Shown here: in pieces, positions 37,801 through 50,600 of the stretch
How positions within the stretch are numbered: the stretch's first letter is position 1
Layout of the letters: each line of letters starts with the position of its first letter
NCBI GenBank assembly: GCA_963402885.1
Contig: OY727093.1
Location: 31,495,409-31,559,408, forward strand
Direction: 5' to 3'
Length of the DNA stretch: 64,000 nucleotides
Source: Antedon bifida
Lineage: Eukaryota > Echinodermata > Crinoidea > Comatulida > Antedonidae
The notes under the pieces: generated by a model
The model's database searches: none
Seen by the model: only the letters and a program-made list of their open reading frames with translations
What the model was told of the DNA's origin: nothing
Translations under genes and position numbers: made by a program

Positions 37801-40800
37801 CCCATCAAGGTTTTATGGTAGTATAATTGAGCTTGTAGAAGTGTAGAGTAAATAGTATAAAATTGTTTATATCAAAAATAATGTAGTCTCTATGAATCTG
37901 AACTTTATTTGCATGACAAAGTTCAGATTCATAGTCAAATTGTTTGATTAGATTTATATCTAATAATAATCTCTCTGTGTTAGACAAAAATGCTTGATAA
38001 TAAGCAGAGCAATATAAATAAATAAATGAATGATTCAATTCTTATAATATAGGTTTTGAATAAGACTTATGACCATCGTCAACGCCTGCTGGTGGAGACC
38101 GCCACCACTCTACAAGTTTGGTTCATCAAAGTTAACAAAATGAAAGCCATATATCACACTCTTAACCTGTTCAACTTGGATGTAACCCAGAAGTGTTTGA
38201 TCGCCGAATGCTGGTGTCCTGTCGATGATTTGGAGACCATTCAGCGAGCATTGAGACATGGAACGGTCAGTTTTGAATAAATAAATAAAATATAGTTTAC
38301 CTTTTAAATAATGCATTCCACTACTGTATCCAAAATGTGGTATATGTAGTCCTATTCTAGTGTGATTTTCCATTTGGATATATGGAATTTTTATTGTGAA
38401 ATAAAGTGATCAATTAATCAATAAAGCTGTCCAATTTACAACATTTCTTGAAAACCCATAAATATTAAACCACTATATTCCTCAGTAACTAGGCTGAGTC
38501 TAGAATAAACTCTGAGATGTTAGCTACAGTGCAACCTAAATTGCAGTTAGAATGCTTTTCTGTTTAATATAATTTTTTTGGTCTTTTCCAATTGTGTCAA
38601 AGTTCCTTGTTTATATTCATTTTTTTCTGTATTGAAATTAAAAAAATAAAGTTAAATTGAATTGAATTAGAATAAAAGCATGAGGTCTAAATTCTCAATA
38701 ATATTTTTCTACATTCTTAAGCTCTGTGTACACTGTCAAACTGACAAAAAAAGTGTGAAGTGCCCAAGTACGTAGTGATGTGCCCAAATATGACAGTGGT
38801 ATGACATGATATATGGGCAAATCACATTTTTGTTGTCACAATGTTTGATAGTGTAGACAGAGCTTTAAATGGATTTATGAATATTTCAATGTATAGGAGA
38901 GTAGTGGAGCAAGTGTGCCATCTATTCTGAATCGTGTACAGTCACCACTTCAGCCACCTACATGCAACAAGACAAACAAGTTTACAGCCGTATTCCAAGA
39001 CATCATTGATGCCTATGGTGTCGCTAGTTATAGAGAGGTCAACCCAGGTCAGCAAACCATTTTTAAATCATTCATAATGCAGTTAAAAATCTCCAAATAC
39101 TAGACACCTTTGGCCTAATATGGCTGGTTTTCCGGAAAGTCTGGTATTCGGAATGTGTTTTTAATGTTAAAATTGAATTGGGGACCTTTTGGGATAGTCG
39201 ACTGTATAGTACAAATCTAACCTAATAATAATAATAATGTTCTGTTCTTATATATGTTTTTTAACCATGGAAAAGAATACCTTTTTTTTTTGTAATATAA
39301 TATTTAACCATATGGCTCTTTTTTTCTAGCTCCCTACGCAATTATTACTTTTCCATTTCTTTTTGCTGTGATGTTCGGCGATGCTGGACATGGGCTAATC
39401 ATGGCGTTGTTCGGTCTTTTCTTGGTGGTCAAAGAACGCAAACTTATTCAAGCCTATGGTAACGACGAGGTAATAATAATTCTTCTTAATAATAATATTC
39501 TTTATACATTGACGTATTAAAAATATTTATAAAATAATTGTTAAATTATCTGGTCTGATCTAAAGCTCTGTCTATGCTATCAAACTTCATGTGACAAAAA
39601 AATGCGATGTGTCCATATATGGAAACGATGATGTCATATCACTACCATATTTGGGCACATCACACTAGTTTTTGTCACACTAGTTTGATAGTGTAGAAGG
39701 CTAAAATTATGTGTTATCCTTAGCGGTATTCGTACTATATATTGATGATAATGTTTGTATTATTTTTCTAGGTGTTTGGCATCATTCTCGGAGGGCGTTA
39801 CATCATTTTTCTAATGGGCATGTTTTCTATCTACACTGGCTTGATATACAATGATGTGTTTTCCAAATCACTCAAATTCTTTGATTCCAGTTGGAATGTG
39901 TCCGGTATGGATTTTTCAGATGAGGATTTGATGAAAGCTGATGCTTCCTATTTTTTGGATCCATGTAACACTACTAACGGCGTGCCATACCCGTTTGGAA
40001 TGGACCCTGTGAGTTAAGCTCTGTCCACACTATCAAACTTTATGTGACAAAAAAATGTGATGTGCCCATATATGGACATGATGATGTCATATCACTACCA
40101 TGTTTGGGCATATCACTACCATATTTGGGTACATCACATTTTTTTGTCACATAAAGTTTGATAGTGTAGAGCTTTAGTCTTTTACTTACTTATTTTGTAA
40201 TCTAGATATAATGTTTGCATTTGTATTTTTTGTCTAGAGTTTAAGACATGCCCCTATTGATAGTTATCTCTCCCCAGTGCAACATTTTTATGTTTCAAAG
40301 AAATAAATAAATTTAGGAATTCATGAAAATGTCAAAATTCATACCCCTCCTCTTGTTTATGACTGTGGGCAAGATGCTGCCCTCTCATTGTGTTCTTCAC
40401 AAACAAAATATTCAGTACACTTTTCAAAGGCGGAGTATCATCTCTTGGTGTGGTGGTCATGGGAGGTGCTACATGGGTCTGCTGTGTCGTGGGTCTATAG
40501 AGATCATATTTAATGTAATTGTTGATAAGGTGACCGCACATACCATGGAGGTAAACATTCCTCCATGCACATACTAAATATAGAGGATTATTATTATTAG
40601 ATTTGGCAAGTATCTGGAAACAAGATAAGTTGGCTGAATTCTTACAAGATGAAGATGTCCATTATAGTGGGTATATCTCAGATGGTGTTTGGCGTACTCT
40701 TGAGTGTCTTTAACTATGTGTAAGTACTGCCATGTGTAATAATAATAATGTTCAATTTATATAGAGCAAAATGCAGGGTGCCTTTAAGCACTGAACAATC

Positions 40801-43800
40801 AACAGAAAATGTAAAAAGCACAACAAATAATTAATGACGACATTGCAAATTAAAAAGTTGAATTTGACGAGTGATTCGGCAATGATATGATAATGATATT
40901 GCTGTATAAATGAAAAATAGGGTTATTATTCTGAATCATAGAATCCAACCCCCAACCCCCATACTACTTGTCTCATCAAATTCTTTTCATTTTCAGACAT
41001 TTTAAGAAGTATTCCAGCCTGTTGTTTGATTTCATCCCACAAATCATTTTCCTGCTGTTCATCTTCGGCTACATGGTTGTCCTAATTGTCATAAAATGGT
41101 TCAAATATTCGGCTGAAAATTCAATGGAGGCACCTAGTCTTATTATTACCATTATCAATATGTTTTTACTAACAAAAGATGACGACCTCATGATGTACTC
41201 AAACCAGGTAAAGGGTTTATTATTTACATTATTTATTTTGGCAATTAATTTAATTGTTTTACTTATCCTACTATTGTTACCGTTATTAATGTTATTAACA
41301 TTCAATTGAATTTTTATTTCCAATATTTTGTATTTGTCTTACAGTCGGAAATTTCTTTCAACAAATATCAAATTGTGTTTTAACTTTACTTTAACTATTT
41401 TATTTGCATAGCCCTGGCGTCTCAATGAGTCGAGGAAAGAAAATGAACTCAATTTTTAAAAAAAGCAATTTTTTTAACATTTCATTACTGTATAATCCCA
41501 TAATCAAGTGTTGTCCCATAATCAAGTATAATCCCATAATCAAGTATAATCCCATAACCAAGTATAACCGAGTGTAATCCTATAATCGTGTATCCCATAA
41601 CCAAGTATAACCGAGTGTAATCCTATAACCGTGTATCCCATAACCGTGTATCCCATAACCAAGTATAACCGAGTGTAATCCTATAACCGTGTATCCCATA
41701 ACCAAGTATAACCGAGTGTAATCCTATAACCGTGTATCCCATAACCGTGTATCCCATAACCAAGTTTAATCCCATAACCAAGTTTAATCCCATAACCAAG
41801 TATATTCCCACCCATAATTTGGGGCTAAATTCAGACACAAGCCTTGAAATTCATTGATATGTGCAATCCAAGTACAAACTTAAGCCCAAATTTTTCCAAA
41901 ATACCATACCCGGGCCCCTGGGACTACACTCGGGTCCTATACAGTATTATTACTTTTTTTGTTTTACTTTTATTACTACAACTGATGTATGTTAAACTGG
42001 GTATTGACTATACTTCATATGTATATCATTTTAACACAATTCTGCAACATAATTTAGTATGAAGTACAAGTAGCCCTGGTTGTTATTGCCGTATTATGTA
42101 TCCCATGGATGTTACTTGCAAGACCAGTCTCGCAATTTATCGCCCATCGTGGCCGGATGCGGCAACGCTTATCTACTGTGAGTATCAGCGTAAGTTTTGC
42201 CTTTGCGGCTGCTGCTTTTTTTCGTTTCCTGCATCTAACATTTCATCACCAGTAGAAAAAAAAACAAACAACGCACCAAAGCTCCAGACAACTTTCGTCA
42301 GGATGCTTGTGAGAAGCTTGTCAATTTGTAACCAAGATTAAATTCAAGCTTGGGTTATGAAATTACCTGCTTTTAACAGCAAATAAGCTGTGCTTTGGCT
42401 ATCAAGAAATTAGAAATACCCTGCCTAGAAAAAAATAGAAATTGTGTTGTTTGTGTAGAGCAATTCACTATGCAATTTCAATCCAATTAAAACACCTTTT
42501 ACTAGATGCATGTTGTTACAGTACTAATATTAGCATAATGCTACAAGTATTAACAAATTTACTTGTGTTTTTATGATTATCATTGTTTATTGTTTTTAAT
42601 TTTATCCTTTTTTAACAGTTTAAAATTTTAACGTATAAATAGTAGATACATTGGTCCACTGACCATTATATTTTCTGTTTTAATTTTATCAAGTAAATAA
42701 AACAAATAAATTATTTTTGATAAAAACACTTTTAGCAGACATTTACTAGTGATTTGAAAAATTGATTCAATTTTGGGTATGGGGTTATGGTTACAATATT
42801 TGACAAGTTTCTCAAATTTTTGTTTGTAGTCAACGCACACTCATGTAAGTAAACAAGAAATGGTATAATAAAACAATTTTGATTTTATTATACCATTTGT
42901 AATACTTTGTTATTGTAATATTAGGCACCATGTAAATATAATATAAAATGTCCTTTTCTACATCAGATATACAAAAACATAGATTATTGATAACAAAGAT
43001 TCAATAAAATCTGGAATGCCTAATATTAAATAATGTAATAATATTTGAGTTTCATTTTTTATTCAAATATTTTGTTTTTGATATTAAACATTTGTTTAAT
43101 GCAACATTTTGGTTCTTTTTTAATTTTCTTTAACTGTTTTAATTTTGTTATCTTTTTTTCATTTAATGCAACATTTTTGTTCCATTTTAATTTTCTTTAA
43201 CTGTTGTTATTAAAAAAAAATTAATTTAATGCAACATTTTTGTTCTATTTTAATTTTTTGTTATCTTTTTTGTAAATTCTTATTTCTTCTTAGATAAGTT
43301 TAGTACATAAAAAAGGTACAGAAAAGAATAGTTAATGTTTTTGTACTTATTCCTTTATTTCACTCGTCAGCACTCACTTTTATCAATTTTACTCATCTCA
43401 TCACAACATAGGTGGGGTGGAGCCCCTAGTATATTATAGTAGTAGTTCCTTCACATCTCTTACACCCCGGAATTCAAAAATTACTTCTCATTTAAAAGAC
43501 AATTGTAAGTGTTATACACCACATATATTATACAGCTTATAGGCTATTTTATATGTCAAAACAGGGTGTGTAACAATTACATTTTCATATAAACTTTTAA
43601 TACCAAGGAAGTAATAATTTCACTCTTACCTGGTCATACACAACCTATAGAAAGATATATTGTATCATGTCAAAGTTCAAAGTTGAAATCATGCAATCAT
43701 TGTAAAAACATGTGAAAAGCATCGCAATATTCATCATGCAAATACATTTGATTACAATTGATGTAACACACAATGCATACATTGAACATACAAGTTGTCA

Positions 43801-45960
43801 CTTTCATACATTGGCAAAAAGCTTATAAAAATAAATCACAATAAATCAAGTACCAAAATAGAGTGCCATCAATACCCTATATGTCCGAGTATTATCCCAT
43901 GCTTGAGTAATAGTTCCACCCCCTAATCTAAATATAGACACAAGAGTGGTAAAATTTACTGTTTAATGCCACCACTTATTGTTATGTTGCAAAATTCCAT
44001 ACCCAATGCATAAAATATGATAATATGATTTAAAAAGCACACATATCCACAAAGTGCTCAAGGCATATACTGCAGTATACTGTCATGTACAGTAATTGTT
44101 ATATAACCGAGTATAATCTCATGCTTGATTAATAGTCCCACCCCTTAATCTAAATATAGACACAAGAGAGGTCAAATTTACTGTTAAAATCCTACCTCAT
44201 AATTTCCGCCAAATTTCGTACCCAATACATACTATACTTTGTCATATACAATAATTGTTTTATAAATATAATAATACTGATAATAAATGTGATTTTTAGT
44301 GTCGGGGACGTGATGAAGATGCAGAAATTATAATTAATGATGATGCGTTACAGGCTAATCATGAGGAGTTGGGAGATGTTTTAAATGGATCTTTGAAAGC
44401 CGAAGAAAGCGTAAGGTTTTTGTTTTAATATACTATTTATGTCCCCCTGAAAACATGAAAAATGAAAATTTATTAAATCAGACTTTGAATAGATTATTTT
44501 GTAGTTTTAATAAAGTTAATCACTTAAAAAAATGTTTTTACTTATATAATGACAAAATAAATGATAAATTCAACCAAAAACCCATTGGCTGGCAGCCAAT
44601 TTGACTATTTTTTGGTTTTTGGTTTAAATGATATTTTTTCAGGTAAATACATTTTTTTTAGATTCAACTTTCACCTAATCAGCAATACATAGCCTACTGA
44701 GGTGTTCATTGAGATTTTTCATACGATTATGTAATGGCTTTGGCTTGCCTGATTCCTAAATCTAAGATAATAGAGATTTTAATCCACGGATCACGATAGT
44801 ACCGTCTTGTAGAAGTAGAATAGATAAACAAAGTTTAAAGTTTGTTTTCTACATTTATTATTTTCAGTTTGAATTTGGAGAAGCTTTAATCTATCAAGGA
44901 ATTCACACCATTGAGTACTGTCTAGGCTGCATCTCTCACACTGCATCCTACCTACGTCTATGGGCTCTCAGCCTTGCCCATGCTGGTAAGTTTTTAAGGT
45001 TATCCCAGAGTCTCGCAGTACAGAGCACATCATGGCTCTCAACCAGTGATGTAGCCACAAGAAATAAAGTAGTCCTGTATTCGCAAGAAAAGGGAACAAT
45101 TTCTGTTCAAGCCACTGGGTTGTCAAAATCCTCTGTGAAACAGTGGTGGTGTTTGGTGGTTTGAAACCTTACCAAAAGTACTGGTGACTACGGCCCTGTC
45201 AACACATCGAATAAAGAAAACTTAAAAAGAAACCTACTAACACTGTTTTTCGTTTTGTATTTTTTAGAGCTTTCTGAGGTGCTATGGACCATGGTAATGC
45301 AACAGGGGCTGGGGCAGAACACGTTGTTTGGCAGTGTTATGATATTTGGTGTGTTTGCATTCTGGGCTATTATGACTGTCGCTATTCTACTGATGATGGA
45401 GGCACTGTCTGCCTTCCTGCATACTTTACGTTTGCATTGGTAAGTTTTGCTTGCCTTTGATCTGAGGAGGCCAATTCTGACTAGAATTACGCAGACCACC
45501 ACAAACCATAGCCATAATATCGACATAGGTTCAAGGCACAGGATTCTCAGGATATAAACCCCTTTTGGGGATTAAGTGGGCTATCTCTGTTACTATGTAA
45601 ATGATTGTGTATTTGGTTTGTTATCATCTGTGTTCTGCCTGGATGGTATTGAATGAAATAAAATCGAACTCCTCAACCATAATTCTGATGGTAGACTTGT
45701 GCATATTTTAGAAGAGTTTTACCCAGGGCCGTAAAGTGATGGCTGAGGGAGTCAACCATGATGATTGGATTCGTCTGCTTGATATGAGGTTAAATACAAA
45801 ACATTTAATGAAGTTGTTGTAATGAAAGATTGCCATGTTTAGATAATTTTTGTATCTCTTTTTTTATAGGGTTGAATTCCAGAGTAAGTTTTACAAGGGT
45901 GAGGGCCATCCATTTAAGCCATTTTCATTCCAAGATCTAGCAGCTGAGCAACAGGAGTAG
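34827..45960 (+). CDS. ATP6V0A-like: V-type H+-ATPase V0 subunit a, paralogue B, 17 coding exons
   Basis: Exons: 34827-35022, 35179-35276, 35596-35724, 36437-36519, 37043-37169, 37557-37733, 38053-38265, 38897-39047, 39330-39469, 39772-40008, 40601-40719, 40997-41207, 42058-42177, 44300-44410, 44868-44985, 45268-45439, 45870-45960. They sum to 2493 nt, 830 aa. It has the same architecture and presumed role as paralogue A, with the coiled-coil N-terminal half and the membrane half with [12 protein letters not shown] and its essential arginine. Differences from A: exons 1+2 and 7+8 are each fused, the exon before the SLAHA block is split by an extra intron, the AELHHQQ block is replaced, and there is only one version of the 15a/15b exon. 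The EKEV...REL segment is well diverged, but the first 117 nt are almost identical to A. FGDAGHG replaces the more usual FGD(F/L)GHG. An AATAAA lies at 46263. Confidence 0.95.
35317..35462. mobile_element. MITE family P, copy 10
   Basis: TAAGCCCTGTCTACACTATC ... GATAGTGTGGACAGAGCTTT, in reverse sense to most copies. It starts about 40 bases after a donor in paralogue B. Confidence 0.9.
35781..35921. mobile_element. MITE family P, copy 11, left end missing
   Basis: The inner GCCCAAATATGGTAGTGATA phrase occurs three times in tandem, followed by a normal right half ending AGTGTAGACAGAGCTTT. Confidence 0.85.
36644..36928. mobile_element. MITE family P, copy 12, with expanded core
   Basis: Both termini are normal, but the core phrase has grown into about eight 21-bp units (GCCCAAATAAGGTAGTGATAG) over 36695-36860. 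The middle units are identical. The central half of the palindrome has been lost. Intron of paralogue B. Confidence 0.9.
37278..37416. mobile_element. Short inverted-repeat element, about 139 bp
   Basis: TTTCGACTTGTTGTCAGCAA and ATCTTCATCTGGCA at the left are mirrored at the right by TGCCAAATGAAGAT and TTGTTGACAACAAGTGGAAA. There is no ORF. Intron of paralogue B. Confidence 0.7.
38718..38867. mobile_element. MITE family P, copy 13
   Basis: TAAGCTCTGTGTACACTGTC ... GATAGTGTAGACAGAGCTTT. Worn copy in an intron of paralogue B, ending about 30 bases before the next exon. Confidence 0.85.
39097..39210. mobile_element. Truncated relative of the CAGTCAACTC MITE
   Basis: It shares GGTATTCGGAATGTGTTTTT, GGGACCTTTTGG and the terminus GTCGACTGTA (inverted) with 20167-20358. 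The outer left end is degraded. Confidence 0.55.
39561..39703. mobile_element. MITE family P, copy 14
   Basis: TAAAGCTCTGTCTATGCTAT ... GATAGTGTAGAAGGCTAAA. Intron of paralogue B. Confidence 0.85.
40015..40176. mobile_element. MITE family P, copy 15, abutting a 5' splice site
   Basis: It begins TAAGCTCTGTCCACACTATC directly after the donor hexamer GTGAGT at 40009-40014 and ends AGTGTAGAGCTTTAG. Confidence 0.9.
40738..40800 (-). mobile_element. SINE/LINE 3'-tail fragment
   Basis: AATAATAATAATGTTCAATT followed by TATATAGAGC is the reverse of the (ATT)n plus GCxxTATATAA tail seen at 48375 and 50500. Only the tail end is recognisable. Confidence 0.45.
41490..41812. repeat. Minisatellite, units of about 12-43 bp
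   Basis: The phrases CCCATAACCAAGTATAACCG, AGTGTAATCCTATAACC and GTGTATCCCATAACC recur in ordered blocks. A 43-bp higher-order unit is repeated about three times and is flanked by simpler CCCATAA(T/C)CAAGT units. Intron of paralogue B. Confidence 0.85.
42178..44299 (+). other. Long intron of V-ATPase paralogue B
   Basis: It is AT-rich. A segment near 43880-44000 is repeated in diverged form near 44105-44230 (TAATCTAAATATAGACACAA in both). I searched for a second version of the upstream exon, as in paralogue A, and found none. Confidence 0.6.
45470..45690 (+). mobile_element. Decayed SINE, family 2
   Basis: ACCATAGCCATAATATCGAC followed by ATAGGTTCAAGGCAC and a GGATATAAACC phrase resembles 9722-10031. 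The head is degraded, so the limits are rough. Confidence 0.4.
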
Positions 45961-46881
45961 TAGGTCACGTTTACTACAAGTCTTTCAACAAAATATTGAC
46001 AATTGGAAGTTGTCTTACAATATTAAAAAATATGTATCATTAGTATATTAATATAAGTATATAATAAGTAGCAGTTATTACATTATAAAATTTCAATTAG
46101 TCTATTAAATGAATATATTATGTTATAAATAATAGATTATCATTAATTTGTATCTTATATGTATTATTGTGGTTTACCTGTGCATTGATGTGCTAACAAT
46201 GCTGTGTACACTTTTACATGTTGATGTCAATTACTTTGCAATTATGACCATAATAATTAATTAATAAATAAGCACTCATTAGCAAATATCGGCTGTTGTG
46301 TCGACATGAGTGTTTTTTTAGGGACAGAAATAGTACTTAAATTTAATAGTTCAAATCCATGAGGTACATTTTTGTGGCATATTTATTTTATTACTCGTAT
46401 AAGCATTATATTAAAATGATATTAAACTCAAGATTATTCTAATTTGAAATATGTAAAACTGAAAATACATCTTGTTGGTGTAGTTACAAATAATCCAGAA
46501 TCTCATCATAGAGTTTGCTGCGTGCTATCTATTTTGAATATTTTAGATACAACCGCTACTGTAATTGAAATTTTCGTTTCATTCTTATGTTTTCAAAAAT
46601 ACCGTTTCAGGAGACTTAACAATTTAAATTATAGTGACAAATTGTAGTAACAAAAGTTTATTTTACAGTACTTAGTATATGAAGAGAATGAAATGTAGCC
46701 TTTACTCAGTGCCAATCTATATTTTCATAGTTTATTTGACAATATTGAATAAAAAATTAAAATTTTCTTTGCATGCATGCAAAAATAAGTGTTTGATTTT
46801 ATTGATGTGTTGTTGGATCCAGCTTGCTGAAAGGTGAAATCTCATGAAAGGAATACGTTTTATTCAAGCATAAATACAGTC

Positions 46882-47023
46882 AAGCTCTGTCTACACTATC
46901 AAACTAGTTTTACAAAAAAGTGTGATGTACCCAAATATGGTAGTGATGTGACATCATCATGTCCATATATGGGCACATCACATTTTTTTATCACATAAAG
47001 TTTGATAGTGTAAACAGAGCTTT
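46882..47023. mobile_element. MITE family P, copy 16
   Basis: AAGCTCTGTCTACACTATCA ... GATAGTGTAAACAGAGCTTT, nearly complete. Confidence 0.9.
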
Positions 47024-47340
47024 TTAGACAAGCCAGGTACTGAACAATAACATTTTCTTATTGTAAGCTATAAAGGTATTATCATCCTTGAGCTTAACTG
47101 GAAACTAAGGACAATTGAATTATTATTGTAAGCTATAAAAGGTATTTATTATTGTCCTCAAACTTAACTGGAAATTAAATTTGGATAGGCCCTCTATAGA
47201 CCTATACGGCAAACAGCACCTACTCAAATCAGCACACTGGGAGACGATCTCCTACTCTTTTTGAATAGTGTACCAAGTTCTTTAACATGCACTGTATGTA
47301 TTGCAAAGTATAGTAGAATACGTGTGCCTATATCTGGTAT

Positions 47341-47473
47341 CTAAACCTCTGTCTTCACTATCAAACTTTATGTGATGTACCCATATATGGACATGATGAT
47401 GTCATATCACTACCATATTTGGGCATAGCACCACCATATTTGTCAAACTAGTTGATAGTGTAGACAGAGCTAT
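47341..47473. mobile_element. MITE family P, copy 17
   Basis: CTAAACCTCTGTCTTCACTA ... TTGATAGTGTAGACAGAGCT, in reverse sense to copy 16 about 320 bases away. Confidence 0.85.
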
Positions 47474-47596
47474 AGCACTCGATTACAGAAAGGATGTTTT
47501 GGGTGTCATGAATGTACATTGACTGAACTCTTCAAAACCAGTATAGTCATTGACACAAACAAGAAGGTATGACACAATATAAAATAACACAAACTG

Positions 47597-47602
47597 TTTA
47601 TT
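47597..47602 (-). terminator. Polyadenylation signal AATAAA (KANSL2)
   Basis: Canonical hexamer on the minus strand about 75 bases past the stop codon. Inferred from position. Confidence 0.5.
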
Positions 47603-47675
47603 CTACATCAGTAATACTGTAGCTCAATAAATGTACAAAATATTTGTCTAATTTTTAAAAACTAAACTGAATTAT

Positions 47676-50600
47676 TTAACTTGTTATTTCTTCTTTAACA
47701 GACTTGATCTCGCTCTTATCTCGACTCTTATTCCTCTCGGAACTTTTCTTCTTTTTCTTTGATTTTCGTTTACTGCTTCCGTACGGATTAATGCATCCTT
47801 TGCACTTGCACCAATGAGCGCACGGCTCCTGAGCATGATAGCATTTACATCGACTTGTGTATTTGCCTTTCTTGTAGGAGCAGCTTTCAGGATTGTCCTG
47901 GTTCTGACCACATTTACATATGTACTTCTTGACCGGTGGAAGCACTTTGACGGACGGCATAGATGATGACGACACTTCATCACTTGAATCAGTTGAATCA
48001 GAATCGTCTACGCTCATTGCCTCCTGCCGTTTCCACATCTCTTCAAATTGTTGCTGTTTTAGGAGGAAACAAAACGTGATCATTTTGTATTTTATCATTA
48101 TCAATGTGAATTTGAAAGATTTTAACATATCATATTTGAATTTGTTTTTTTATTTATTACTAGGTAACCTCTTCAGTCAAAGACTGGTCTCCCAGAGGGC
48201 CCAGTGTTATGATCAGTGGCTGTGTGTTTTTATTGAGGGTATAGGTTCAAACAAAACTACGCTGATTACTGGCTGCAACCTTATGGGAGTATGTTTCCAG
48301 ACGTGTTTGATCCAAAACATAACCGGAGTAATAATGTGAAGCACTTAGAGGTTTTGCGCATTAAGATCAACGTATTATTATTATAAATAATAATAATAAT
48401 AATAGTTCATCCTTATATAGCGCATATAAGCAAGCTCTCAATGCACTGAACATTATTACCCCAGTCATTTCCTGATCAAACACCTATGGAAACATACTCC
48501 CATATATGCAGCTAGTAATCAGCGCAAAGTTGTGTCTTGATCTAACCGGGTTCCCAATTATACACCTGGGTTGAGAGAGGCAAACGTAAGTAAAGTATCT
48601 TGCCTAAGGATACAAGCAATGCGGCGAGAGTTGGATTCGAACCTCGGTCTAACGATCAGTAGTCGAACGTCCAACACACAGCGCCACACGCCCTCACAAT
48701 TATTAAATAGCATGTAGATGAAAATCATAAATTATGCCTCAGTTTCCACCATACAATATACCCACAGCATCCACACAGCTTAGGCCCCTAAAACTTACCT
48801 TAATCAATTAAATTTTAATTGGATAATTAGTATATAAACACATTTATCTACAAACTTTCTCAACTCTACAAAAATATAAGTAATGTTAACTTACATCTTT
48901 TTGTTCTTCATCTGTTTCAGTCTCCTCATCATCATATTCTTTTATTTTACTAATAGTGTGCGGCTTTTTAGTGGTCTTCCCCTCAGAAGGTGGTTGTTCC
49001 GACTTACTGCTTGCTGCTTCAGGCTGGGCTGACTTCTGTCCGTAATCATGATCGTCCATGACAAATTTCGGCTTAGCCTTAATTTGGAAATAAACAGTGT
49101 ACAATTATTAGTACTTTTACATTGAATAATTTTTTTCAAACCTATTGAACTCTGTCTACACTATCAAACTAGTTAGACAAAAAAAGTGCTCAAATATGGT
49201 AGTGATATGACATCATCATGTTCATATATATGGGCACATCACATTTTGTTGTCACATAAAGTTTGATAGTGTAGACAAGGCTTTATACCATGTGACAATC
49301 AAATACTGCTTGGTACTGATATTTTTAAAATTTCACTTACCTTATCATATTTAGCGATGACAGGAAGGTTACCCTGACTATGCATTACTGGCATTAATGC
49401 ATGGAAGATGCACGCAATCTCGCCAGACGCTAGCAAGACTGGCCTATCACAGCTCCCATCATCCCCCTCGCATTTCCCATAAAGCACTTGGTGACGGTCT
49501 TCAAGAATATCTAATTGTACTTGTTAAAGAAAGATTTCTAGAGAAAAGTTGCTTTTTTAATTGTTTACATTACATTACAATATTATTTATAACTTACCGA
49601 AACACAGTTTATGTGAAAATTTTCTTGTTAATTCTGGAAGATTTGATTGATATTTTCTTTGCTGTTTTGGAATATTTGTATTTGTTATCTAAACAGTAAA
49701 GATGAGAACATTACAGATTTCTACCTACTTTGTAGTGGAAGAGTCCAAATCTAGGACAATGGTTTAATCTTAATTAGAGTCAACTTTTATGTTTACTTTT
49801 TCGTCTTGATTGTTTAGACATTATTTCAGCATTGTTACTTTGGTTTCAAGTTTTTCTTTAAATTTAAAGTAAATTAAATTTATACACAGAAGGATACGTT
49901 GTTGACAATACGCGATAGCTGGTAAGCGGTTGTTACAACAGTTATTCCCGTCAGCTTCGTATTTACATACCATCAGTGGCTGTTCAGGTTTGACGCCTTC
50001 TCGCATCGCTGTCACCTGTATTCGTCTCTTCTTCGATTTGTCCGCAAGCAAGGCTTCGCATCCTCTGCGCTTGCGGTAACGCTTCATAGCTTGAAGTTTC
50101 TTTAACTTTTTCTTCTCCCTAGGGTCAGTGACCTTACCAATATTCAAACCTAAATGGTCAAGGAATCAGAACACTACTACATCACTATATAATAAAATAA
50201 TTATCTTTTCTGTATTACAAATACAAATACATTGACATTTTTGAGGACACTAACCTTTCACATCAATGAATAAGAATATTTTCAGGTTTTAATGTATCTC
50301 TGTAATCATGTTTCTTTTATGATCCAAAGTTTTAAAGTAGGTCTAAGATATTATTTGCTCGCTTATTGATATACTAATATTGGAATGTAAATTGTTTTAA
50401 CTCTTATGCTAGGCAGTGTATAAAAATTATTTAAATATATGTTTCATATTCTGATTATTACTATGCTAGCTATGTATTGTTAAGCGCTTTGAACAGTTTT
50501 ATTGAAAAGGCGCTATATAAATGTATTATTATTATTATTATTAAATACTATAATACAATACACAGCATATATTACAAACACAATACAATTGTAGTGTAAA

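Larger units (their letters stand above)
45961..47675. other. Tail-to-tail intergenic region, V-ATPase B / KANSL2
   Basis: The two 3' ends converge. A plus-strand AATAAA at 46263-46268 suits V-ATPase B and a minus-strand AATAAA at 47597-47602 suits KANSL2. Two family P MITEs lie between. No credible gene is seen. Confidence 0.65.

Noticed and set aside
40323-40577. 84-codon frame with a signal-peptide-like start
   Set aside because: It lies inside a V-ATPase B intron with no exon partner or homology; the other strand is open as well. Probably chance.
18251-45960. One of the V-ATPase copies as a pseudogene
   Set aside because: Both chains keep frame over all exons, have sound splice sites and retain the essential arginine.
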